This document shows, piece after piece, positions 1-7,664 of a stretch of 64,000 nt of DNA (position 1 is the first letter of the stretch; each line of letters opens with the position of its first letter). The stretch is from positions 1 to 64,000 of the forward strand of contig CAMCFJ010000001.1 in NCBI GenBank assembly GCA_945874105.1, read 5' to 3'. Source of the stretch: Candidatus Nitrotoga sp. CP45 (GTDB lineage: Bacteria; Pseudomonadota; Gammaproteobacteria; Burkholderiales; Gallionellaceae). Position numbers and translations under genes: made by a program. The notes under the pieces were generated by a model, which saw only the letters and a program-made list of their open reading frames with translations, did no database searches and was not told where the DNA came from.

Positions 1-24
1 AGGTAGCCAGTTAGTCGACAGTTA

Positions 25-140
25 TGTCTGACGACCATAGCAAGTTGGCCCCACTCCTTCCCATCTCGAACAGGACAGTGAAACGACTTCGCGCCGATGA
101 TAGTGTACATACGTATGTGAAAGTAGGTCATCGTCAGACT
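25..140 (+). rRNA. rrf: 5S ribosomal RNA
   Basis: The sequence has the conserved 5S layout: a 5' strand starting TGTCTGACGACC, the internal CCCATCTCGAACAGG-type loop, and a 3' strand GGTCATCGTCAGAC that pairs with the 5' end to close helix I. Length is about 116 nt. It marks the end of an rRNA operon whose 16S and 23S genes lie to the left of the window. It is convergent with purB and followed at once by a terminator. Exact ends are uncertain by a few bases. Confidence 0.93.
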
Positions 141-150
141 CCTTGCAAAT

Positions 151-183
151 AAAAAACCCTCTCCGTTGTGAGAGGGTTTTTTA
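151..183 (+). terminator. Rho-independent terminator of the rRNA operon
   Basis: AAAAAACCCTCTC, loop CGTTGT, GAGAGGGTTTTTT: a perfect stem followed by a T-run, ten bases after the 5S rRNA. The A-run on the left gives a T-run on the other strand, so it may also stop purB transcription arriving from the right. Confidence 0.9.
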
Positions 184-229
184 TTTGGATGAAGCTAAAG
201 ATGAAACTTTTCAAGCGAAACTATCTGGT

Positions 230-1624
<1,395 letters not shown>

Positions 1625-1734
1625 TTATTGATTTTCAATTAGAGCTAAATTTATATCTGCGATTGGTCAGTTTTTGCTACTTTTTATCCGGGGAAGCCCG
1701 TCAAGCTATTAGCAGCGGTGCAACAATTCGCACA

Positions 1735-2808
1735 TTACCGATTATTTGCAATGATGCCGCCACCTAGACAAATTTCACCATCGTAAACTACCACCGATTG
1801 CCCTGGAGTTACGGCCCATTGTACTTCACTAAATTCAAAGCTGCCGAGGGTGCCGGATATCGCCTTGAAGTGGCAACTTACATCGGCTTGGCGGTAACGG
1901 ATCTTGGCGGTGTAGTCACGTGTAATATCAGGCATGTGGTTGTCAATCCAGTGCAGATCTGTTGCATCAAGAAAGGTGGACAGCAAAGCTGGATGATCGT
2001 GTCCTTGAGCCACAATCAGATGATTGTTCGCAAGGTTTTTGGCCGCCACGAACCAAGGCAGGCCTTGCCCGCCAATACCTAAGCCTTGACGCTGGCCAAT
2101 GGTATAGAACGATAGTCCCATATGTTCCCCGACCATTTGACCCTCGGGCGTGTACATTGGGCCGGGTTGGGCAGGCAGGTAACGGTTAAGAAATTCGCGG
2201 AACGGACGCTTGCCGATGAAGCAGATTCCAGTACTGTCTTTCTTGGCATAGTTGGATAGATTGTGCTGGCGTGCGATTTCTCGCACCTGCGATTTTAGCA
2301 GCATGCCTAGCGGGAACCTTGCTTTGGACAATTGCGCTTGATTCAGGCGGTATAAAAAATAGCTTTGATCCTTGCTACTGTCTATCGCCTTGAGTAATTG
2401 ATAGTTGCCGTCTACCTTGCGAATTTGCGCATAATGTCCAGTGGCAATGGAATCTGCGCCCATATTGACAGCGTGTTCCAGAAAAGCCTTGAATTTTATT
2501 TCAGAGTTGCACAGGATGTCCGGGTTGGGAGTGAGCCCGGCTGCGTATTCGCGCAAAAAATGGCTGAATACGCGATCCTTGTATTCCTTTGCGAAATTCA
2601 CCGTTTCGATGGGGATACCTATGGTGTCGGCGATGGAGACAGCATCTATCAGGTCTTGGCGCGAGGAACAGTACTCGTCATCATCATCGTCTTCCCAGTT
2701 TTTCATGAACAGGCCAATGACCTTATGGCCCTGCTGTTTCAGCAGTAGCGCGGTAACGGCTGAATCTACTCCGCCGGATATGCCGACGACAATACATTCT
2801 TTAGGCAT
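1735..2808 (-). CDS. mnmA: tRNA-specific 2-thiouridylase MnmA
   Basis: MnmA activates U34 of tRNA-Lys, -Glu and -Gln with ATP and inserts sulfur to make the 2-thiouridine of mnm5s2U. The 357-residue protein has the PP-loop SGGVDS near residues 11-16. The nucleophile Cys100 is in [12 protein letters not shown] and the persulfide-forming Cys196 in STGICFIGK. The C-terminal beta-barrel includes [14 protein letters not shown]. Length is normal for the family. It is followed by purB and is probably transcribed from the 2809-3054 gap. The sulfur donor (TusE or IscS) is not in the window. Confidence 0.97.
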   Translation of the reverse strand: MPKECIVVGISGGVDSAVTALLLKQQGHKVIGLFMKNWEDDDDDEYCSSRQDLIDAVSIADTIGIPIETVNFAKEYKDRVFSHFLREYAAGLTPNPDILCNSEIKFKAFLEHAVNMGADSIATGHYAQIRKVDGNYQLLKAIDSSKDQSYFLYRLNQAQLSKARFPLGMLLKSQVREIARQHNLSNYAKKDSTGICFIGKRPFREFLNRYLPAQPGPMYTPEGQMVGEHMGLSFYTIGQRQGLGIGGQGLPWFVAAKNLANNHLIVAQGHDHPALLSTFLDATDLHWIDNHMPDITRDYTAKIRYRQADVSCHFKAISGTLGSFEFSEVQWAVTPGQSVVVYDGEICLGGGIIANNR

Positions 2809-3058
2809 GATGTATTCGTGTCATTATGGGATAGCGTTTGTCGCAAAGATAAAATTCTACGCAACTCAGTATAAATGGGCTACGGTGGAGGATGTTGTTG
2901 GCTCAGCAGGTTGATTGAATAACAGGGGGGTGTTCTTCAAGCAGTAGAAATTTGCAGTTTTGCTCGATAACGGCTGCTATCGTGGCTTTAGGTTTCCAGA
3001 CCATGTCATGCCGATTTCAGATTGTGTGCTTTTATGCGGAGAATCGGATGAAATAAAA

Positions 3059-3080
3059 ATGGCAGGGTTGCCCCTGCCAT
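3059..3080 (-). terminator. Terminator of the Ala/Lys-rich protein gene
   Basis: Perfect 9-bp stem ATGGCAGGG / CCCTGCCAT with a 4-nt loop. Read on the minus strand it is followed by a TTTTATTT tract. It lies 18 bp beyond the stop codon of the small secreted protein. Confidence 0.85.
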
Positions 3081-3097
3081 TCCTAAAGCTTACAAAA

Positions 3098-3316
3098 TTA
3101 ATGCGCTGCTGGAGCTGCTGCTGGAGCTGCTTCGTCAGCCTTCTTGGCTTTTTTAGCTTTTTTGGCTTTTTTAGCTTTCTTGGCAGGAGCAGCTGCGTCT
3201 GAAGCTGCAGCGCCAGTTGCACCAGGAGCAGCTGCAGGAGCGGCTGCATCAGCAGCAACAGCGGAGAAAGTAACAACGGCGAATACAGCAGCGATCAGTG
3301 TAGATAACAGTTTCAT
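3098..3316 (-). CDS. Small exported Ala/Lys-rich protein
   Basis: A 72-residue protein of unknown function. The start at 3316 is chosen because a GGAG box stands about 6 nt upstream; a longer reading to 3358 would only add residues before the signal peptide. Residues 1-21 form a Sec signal peptide (MKLLSTLIAAVFAVVTFSAV, cleavage probably after AVA). The mature part is almost only Ala, Pro and Gly, interrupted at residues 46-59 by a Lys-rich block of regular KKA repeats, then an acidic DE pair. The Lys repeat recalls histone-H1-like tails, but the export signal argues for a periplasmic or surface role. It is a single-gene unit with its own terminator. Confidence 0.7.
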   Translation of the reverse strand: MKLLSTLIAAVFAVVTFSAVAADAAAPAAAPGATGAAASDAAAPAKKAKKAKKAKKAKKADEAAPAAAPAAH

Positions 3317-3427
3317 GTGAACTCCAGTTCTAATTAAGTTAATAAACAATGGTGACATTACATAGTGTCAAGGCTAATAACGCCTCAGTTTTCTATTGGT
3401 TGACAATTCGAGTAATGAATTTATAGC

Positions 3428-3514
3428 TGGTGCCGGGAGAGGGACTCGAACCCTCACACTGTTACCAGCACCGGATTTTGAGTCCGGCGCGTCTACCAAT
3501 TCCGCCATCCCGGC
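3428..3514 (-). tRNA. tRNA-Leu (anticodon CAA)
   Basis: Minus-strand 87-nt tRNA. The acceptor strands GCCGGGA / TCCCGGC pair perfectly, the discriminator is A, and CCA is encoded. The anticodon stem CCGGA / TCCGG holds loop CTCAAAA, giving anticodon CAA. A long class-II variable arm (about 13 nt) and the T-loop GGTTCGAGTCC support leucine. It stands alone between the small exported protein and the accessory patch; tRNA ends are common integration points, but no attachment-site repeat was recognised here. Confidence 0.96.
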
Positions 3515-3535
3515 ATGTGAAGCAGGAGATTATCC

Positions 3536-3673
3536 ATGAAACAACAGTCTTCATCAAGTATAAGCGTCGTCCTGCCCGAAGAAATCGCCCTCGACGAAGA
3601 CCGCATCAAAGCGAGAGAAGCAACACGAAGGCTGCCGGATATCGAGAGGACTTTCATGATGTCCAATGTTTGA
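3536..3673 (+). CDS. Possible 45-residue peptide, function unknown
   Basis: A short ORF that begins 21 bp beyond the 5' end of the tRNA-Leu gene, on the opposite strand. Support is a good AGGAG box 8 nt before the ATG and a charged helical composition (MKQQSSSSISVVLPEEIAL...). The SISVVLPEE start resembles the first strand of small ribbon-helix-helix antitoxins, but the rest does not clearly continue that fold. It could be a truncated antitoxin or chance. No partner toxin follows; the next gene is the convergent GFA protein. Confidence 0.35.
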   Translation: MKQQSSSSISVVLPEEIALDEDRIKAREATRRLPDIERTFMMSNV

Positions 3674-3738
3674 ATTCACCGGGGCTGTGCGGCTTTATCG
3701 CGCTTCTCCAGTGGAATGATGGGTAGGGTGGCATATGA

Positions 3739-4137
3739 TTACCTACCGGGTTGCCATTCTTGATAGAACGACACGTCCTTATCGTCCTGTAGCCACGGAA
3801 CGTCATGTGAACACCAAATGTGCATAGCAGGTTTGGTGCCGGGGTCTTCATCGAGTGTTGCTAACCGCACAATGACATGTGGCTGTGCGAGGCGCTCGGC
3901 GACGAGGTTTGAGCCACAAGCAGAGCAGAAATGCCTGAGCTTTCCCGGTGATGACTCAAAAGCCGTCAATTTTTCTTTACCTTTTATCCAGCGAAAATGT
4001 TCCCGTATAACACCGGCGTTCGATGCAAAAGCAGCAGCATGAGCTTTTCGACAAGTGCGGCAATGGCAATGACTTATTGGCATATCCAACTGATCGACTT
4101 CGTACTCAATGGCACCACACAAACAGCTGCCCCTCAT
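3739..4137 (-). CDS. GFA/CENP-V family zinc protein
   Basis: A 132-residue cytosolic protein with the complete cysteine pattern of the GFA (glutathione-dependent formaldehyde-activating enzyme-like) fold. Cys5 and Cys7 are in GSCLCGAIEY, Cys24, Cys26 and Cys29 in SHCHCRTCRKAH, and Cys71 and Cys74 in FCSACGSNL. These normally bind one structural and one catalytic zinc. Most members have no proven substrate; the formaldehyde-glutathione activity was assigned to a few only, so the call is at family level. GGGTGA about 7 nt before ATG is an acceptable ribosome site. It is monocistronic and sits at the edge of the repeat-bounded patch. Confidence 0.85.
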   Translation of the reverse strand: MRGSCLCGAIEYEVDQLDMPISHCHCRTCRKAHAAAFASNAGVIREHFRWIKGKEKLTAFESSPGKLRHFCSACGSNLVAERLAQPHVIVRLATLDEDPGTKPAMHIWCSHDVPWLQDDKDVSFYQEWQPGR

Positions 4138-4182
4138 ATTTTCACCCTATGTAAAAGTTACGGAACTCTTTGATACCTGACA

Positions 4183-4334
4183 AATGGAATAGACGCCTAC
4201 TTTTTTAATATGGCATCAAAGTGCCAAAGTAGTGGTGGCATTACTACTACTATCAGGCTGCTGAAAAATCTGATTTTCATAGGGTGAGTGGTGAGATGTT
4301 GGGCTTCATTTCATTCAGACCAACCTACCGCGCT
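4183..4334. repeat. Direct repeat, left copy, flanking the BrnTA locus
   Basis: About 150 bp that recurs at 4995-5148 in the same orientation with scattered mismatches. Shared landmarks are GGCATCAAAGT, CAGGCTGCTGAAAA, GATTTTCAT and GTGAGATGTTGGGCTTCATT, ending in CTACCGCGCT. The last part resembles a widespread intergenic repeat around a GTTGGG...CAACC core. The left copy ends 37 bp before the brnA stop codon. Confidence 0.85.
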
Positions 4335-4370
4335 ATCGGCTTCGACCTCGCGCGTGAATGAAGCAATGGC

Positions 4371-4646
4371 TTACGCCGGAGAATGGCTCTTGAGCCAATC
4401 ACGCAAAGCTGCGTCCACTCGGGTCTGCCAGCCCTCGCCGCTTTCGCGGAATTGCTCTACTACTTCTCGCGACAACCGAATAGTGATGCGCTCTTTAATC
4501 GGTGCTTTCTGAGAGCCACGCACGCCTAGTTTTTTTCTAAGGGACAGTGGCAACACTTCAGCGGCTGGCCTAAATTTTGCCATATCTTCGGTGGTTAGTT
4601 CGCGGACCTCGCCGTCTGCGTCAATCAAGGGTTTGCGGCTTGCCAT
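4371..4646 (-). CDS. brnA: BrnA-type antitoxin
   Basis: The 91-residue protein is the antitoxin and DNA-binding partner of a BrnT/BrnA type II module. Its C-terminal half (residues 52-86, ERITIRLSREVVEQF then a two-helix segment ending ALRDWL) is a ribbon-helix-helix domain. The N-terminal half, with VRELTTEDMAKFRPAAEVLP, matches the flexible toxin-binding arm of BrnA proteins. The start codon lies inside the toxin gene (26-bp overlap), giving toxin-first order, as usual for brnTA. A GAGAGG box precedes the ATG. By analogy, BrnA with BrnT represses the promoter upstream of brnT. Confidence 0.85.
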   Translation of the reverse strand: MASRKPLIDADGEVRELTTEDMAKFRPAAEVLPLSLRKKLGVRGSQKAPIKERITIRLSREVVEQFRESGEGWQTRVDAALRDWLKSHSPA

Positions 4647-4899
4647 ATCTATTTGCCTCTCTCGAATTTGCCTTACGGAAACTGATTACCCGAATGCCCG
4701 TCTCGGTCTCGGTAAAGCACAGAACATGCAGCCGGCGATCCAGGAAGCACAGCGCGATGTAACGGGTTTCGCCATATGCTTTTCGGGTGTCAGGAAACAA
4801 CAGCGCAGTATTGAAATCGACTTCTGCCACTCGTTCGAATGAGAGTTGGCGCTCTCTGATGTTTCTCTCGTTCTTGGACAGGTCAAAGTCGACTTTCAT
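4621..4899 (-). CDS. brnT: BrnT-type toxin (RelE-like ribonuclease)
   Basis: A 92-residue member of the BrnT family (DUF497), whose characterised member is a RelE-fold ribonuclease that slows translation. The start at 4899 is chosen because MKVDFDLSKNERNIRERQLS matches the family N-terminus (F-D-x-x-K-x-x-x-N-x-x-x-H/R); upstream in-frame codons would add an untypical 18 residues. The middle holds the DTRKAYGETRYIALCFLD strand pair, and the C-terminus IRVISFRKANSREANRY carries the conserved R-I-S-x-R-x-A basic active-site motif. It precedes and overlaps brnA. The module lies between two direct repeats, suggesting acquisition or loss as a unit. Confidence 0.85.
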   Translation of the reverse strand: MKVDFDLSKNERNIRERQLSFERVAEVDFNTALLFPDTRKAYGETRYIALCFLDRRLHVLCFTETETGIRVISFRKANSREANRYGKPQTLD

Positions 4900-4910
4900 G
4901 AGCCATGAGT

Positions 4911-4958
4911 GTATGTACAAATAGGGGGGTGCGTCAATGTTTTTTGTATGCACAAATA
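4911..4958 (-). promoter_or_regulatory. Candidate brnTA promoter/operator
   Basis: Upstream of brnT there are two 13-bp direct repeats, GTATGTACAAATA at 4911-4923 and GTATGCACAAATA at 4946-4958, differing at one base with starts 35 bp apart. Between them the minus strand reads TTGACG, a possible -35 box. Paired near-identical sites fit binding of a ribbon-helix-helix repressor such as BrnA. The -10 box is not clear, so the promoter assignment is inferred. Confidence 0.45.
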
Positions 4959-4994
4959 CACAATAAGCTGCCGCGTGAAAGTGGAGTCGAACGT

Positions 4995-5148
4995 AATGGA
5001 ATGGACGCTCACTATTTATAATGCGGCATCAAAGTACCAAAGTAGGGGTGGTATTACTACCTCTAGCAGGCTGCTGAAAATATCCGATTTTCATATGGTG
5101 AGTGGTGAGATGTTGGGCTTCATTTCATTCAACCCGGCCTACCGCGCT
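4995..5148. repeat. Direct repeat, right copy, flanking the BrnTA locus
   Basis: Second copy of the ~150-bp repeat at 4183-4334, same orientation, again starting near AATGGA(A/G)T.GACGC and ending CTACCGCGCT. It separates the toxin promoter from the orphan gene at 5166-5852. Confidence 0.85.
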
Positions 5149-5165
5149 CTACCCATTTTTCTTCG

Positions 5166-5852
5166 TTAAACATCAATTTCGGAAATATCCGTAAGTGCTG
5201 AAGCCAAGCCCTTGGCAACAATACCATTAACTTTTGTGCCGACACGAATGCTGGGATGGCAGTAATCAACCAATATGGATTGATGGCTGCCAAGAGCCAC
5301 ATACCAGAATCCTACGCCATTGATAGTCATTTTTCGATCATATTGATTACAATAAAAAATATGTCTGAGTTGGTCGCCATTTCCACAAGCAATAATAAAA
5401 TTTGGTGCATATATGGCTAATTGCTCTAGGATTTCCGTTTTGTCATTATTTACGACTTTATTTAGCTCGTCGTTTGATACTGACCCAAAGCCCCAGTTCT
5501 TTTTTAATTGAATAAAGCAGTGTCTGGACAATGCTTCCTTAATTGACGCGGCAGAGTCTATTGCTTTTAGCCCTTCCTGCCACGAAACCGTAGGGGATTT
5601 TATAAATAAGCACCATCTTGCGATAACACCCCACCATCTATGTGGATTATGTTCTAGTTCGTATCTCTGATCGTACACTTCACCAGGTTGACCGTTTTCA
5701 CCCATATTCCCATCTTTTAGTACAAATATGACTTTTTGAATTGCTGCTTCATATTGGAATGGATTTGGACATCCGTCTATCATGAACGATGTTTCTGGGT
5801 GTTTCAGACGCCATTGTTTGAATAGTGCGTCTTCTTTATTTCTAGTATTCAT
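5166..5852 (-). CDS. Hypothetical protein, possibly UDG-superfamily-like
   Basis: A 228-residue protein I cannot assign with confidence. The start at 5852 has a strong GGAGGAG box 6-8 nt upstream. No signal peptide or membrane segment is visible. VIFVLKDGN (41-49), a hydrophobic strand NFIIACGNGDQL (151-162), and VDYCHPSIR (195-203) recall the order of motifs in uracil-DNA glycosylase superfamily proteins (early strand with a loop, a central 'can access' strand, a late H-P-S). The catalytic Asp/Asn pattern is not typical. It is a lone gene beside the repeat-bounded toxin-antitoxin patch and is more AT-rich than its housekeeping neighbours, suggesting accessory origin. Confidence 0.6.
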   Translation of the reverse strand: MNTRNKEDALFKQWRLKHPETSFMIDGCPNPFQYEAAIQKVIFVLKDGNMGENGQPGEVYDQRYELEHNPHRWWGVIARWCLFIKSPTVSWQEGLKAIDSAASIKEALSRHCFIQLKKNWGFGSVSNDELNKVVNNDKTEILEQLAIYAPNFIIACGNGDQLRHIFYCNQYDRKMTINGVGFWYVALGSHQSILVDYCHPSIRVGTKVNGIVAKGLASALTDISEIDV

Positions 5853-6078
5853 TTATTTCTCCTCCAAAACGACTAGGCCAAGTGCGCGATAAGCTGCAGA
5901 TTAAGCATTACAGCACTCGCGTTAAGCAAATTCAAATTGATTTAATTAAGTGTTTTATTTTCTTTCATGGTAGCGGCAACCGAAAAAATTCGGCGCGCGT
6001 GACGTGGGGACTTTTCTTATTCACTTGGCAGTAGCAGGCAAAATTTCCGCATCCACTCAGAACCAATCGAAGAGCACA

Positions 6079-7413
6079 CTACAAACCGGCTAACCCCAGC
6101 AACAACTTCTCATGTATCCCGCCAAATCCGCCGTTGCTCATGACCAGAAGGTTATCGCTGGGGCGAGCTGCGGCAACAATGGCTGCTATCAATTCATTCA
6201 GGTTATCATTTATGATAGCCCTGTCTCCTAGCGGAGCGAGAGCCGCGCGAGCGTCCCAACCGAGGTTGAGGTCGTAGCAAAATACCATGTCGGCATCCTT
6301 GAGACTGTCGGGCAGGGCGTTCTTCATCACGCCTAGTTTCATGGTATTGGAACGCGGCTCCAGCACCGCCAGGATGCGCGCGCTGCCTGCTTTGGCGCGC
6401 AGCCCGGACACGGTAGTGGCAATCGCAGTGGGGTGATGTGCGAAGTCGTCATACACGGTGATGCCGTTTACTACGCCGCGCACTTCCATGCGCCGTTTGA
6501 CGTTTTTAAATTCGCTTAATGCCGCCAGGCCTTGCGCTACGGGCACGCCGGCATGACGCGCGGCGGCAAGTGCGGCAAGTGCGTTCAAGCGGTTGTGTTC
6601 GCCCATCAATTCCCATTTCAGTTCGCCATGCGCTTTGCCATTAAAAGTCACGTGATTATCTGCGTCGATGTTCCAGCCGTCAGCACAGGCAAATAATTCC
6701 ACTGGCGTCCAGCAACCGTGGCTGATCACGCGCTTCAATGAATCGGCACGACAGTTGCTGATTATCAGCCCGTTGCCGGGCACAGTGCGCACCAGATGAT
6801 GGAATTGCGTTTCGATAGCGGCGAGGTCGGCAAAGATGTCAGCGTGATCGAACTCCAGATTGTTGAGGATGACGGTACGCGGACGGTAATGAATAAACTT
6901 GGAGCGCTTGTCGAAGAAGGCGGTGTCATATTCATCCGCTTCAATGACGAAGAAAGCCGTATCGGTTAAACGCGCAGAGAGTCCAAAATTCTGCGGCACA
7001 CCGCCGATCAGGAAACCCGGGTTCAAGCCCGCATATTCCAATATCCACGCCAGCATAGAGGTGGTGGTGGTCTTGCCGTGTGTGCCTGCGACTGCCAGCA
7101 CCCATTTGTCATGCAGCAGATTTTGCGATAGCCACTGCGGGCCAGAGATGTAGGACAGGTTGCGATTGAGGATTTCTTCCATCAGCGGATTTCCGCGCGA
7201 TACCACATTGCCGATAACGAAAATGTCCGGCTGAAGGGTGATCTGTTCCGGGCCGAAGCCTTCAATCAGTTCTATGCCCTGAGCCTCAAGTTGCGTGCTC
7301 ATCGGCGGGTAAACGTTGGCGTCGCAGCCGGTGACGCGATGCCCTGCTTGTTTGGCCAGCACTGCAATGCCGCCCATGAAGGTGCCGCAGATACCCAGTA
7401 TATGAATGTGCAT
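6079..7413 (-). CDS. mpl: UDP-MurNAc:L-Ala-gamma-D-Glu-meso-DAP ligase
   Basis: Mpl rejoins the tripeptide recovered from old peptidoglycan to UDP-N-acetylmuramate, a cytosolic recycling step. The 444-residue protein has the Mur-ligase layout: N-terminal Rossmann domain (MHIHILGICGTFMGGIAVLA), central ATPase domain with P-loop GTHGKTTTTSM, and a C-terminal domain with YDDFAHHPTAI. The motif GICGTFMGG separates Mpl from MurC. The start at 7413 is preferred over an in-frame ATG at 7425, because a GGAG box lies 6 nt before it and would otherwise be inside the coding region. It is preceded by a repeat-containing gap and metH on the same strand. Confidence 0.95.
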   Translation of the reverse strand: MHIHILGICGTFMGGIAVLAKQAGHRVTGCDANVYPPMSTQLEAQGIELIEGFGPEQITLQPDIFVIGNVVSRGNPLMEEILNRNLSYISGPQWLSQNLLHDKWVLAVAGTHGKTTTTSMLAWILEYAGLNPGFLIGGVPQNFGLSARLTDTAFFVIEADEYDTAFFDKRSKFIHYRPRTVILNNLEFDHADIFADLAAIETQFHHLVRTVPGNGLIISNCRADSLKRVISHGCWTPVELFACADGWNIDADNHVTFNGKAHGELKWELMGEHNRLNALAALAAARHAGVPVAQGLAALSEFKNVKRRMEVRGVVNGITVYDDFAHHPTAIATTVSGLRAKAGSARILAVLEPRSNTMKLGVMKNALPDSLKDADMVFCYDLNLGWDARAALAPLGDRAIINDNLNELIAAIVAAARPSDNLLVMSNGGFGGIHEKLLLGLAGL

Positions 7414-7518
7414 GTCATGCTCCAATACTGTTTGGTTAAAGAAATTCCGTTCGCCCTGACCCTTCGACTTTGCTCAGGACTGAAGGCATTGTCGAAGGTT
7501 TCTGGGTGAACGACTGGC

Positions 7519-7543
7519 GGTTCGACACGCTCACCACGAACGG
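7519..7543. repeat. Dispersed intergenic repeat arm
   Basis: GGTTCGACACGCTCACCACG followed by AACGG is one arm of a well-known extragenic repeat built around GTTCGACAAGCTCACCACGA, common in betaproteobacteria. A weaker opposed arm (CCTTCGACTTTGCTCAGGAC) lies at 7461-7480, so the 7461-7543 stretch can fold. A related degenerate piece is near 47058-47085. Confidence 0.6.
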
Positions 7544-7664
7544 TTAAGCGAACAGCATTTGTTATGCCCTGAAAATAAAAAACACCGCGCCCATCAGGCA
7601 CATTGCGGCATAACTATGCTGAGCTGTTCTGAAAGAATCTCAAGATTAAAAATCGGGCGCAGAA

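Noticed and set aside
2441-2914. 157-codon plus-strand ORF opposite mnmA
   Set aside because: Antisense shadow of mnmA, Ser/Met-rich with no family resemblance.
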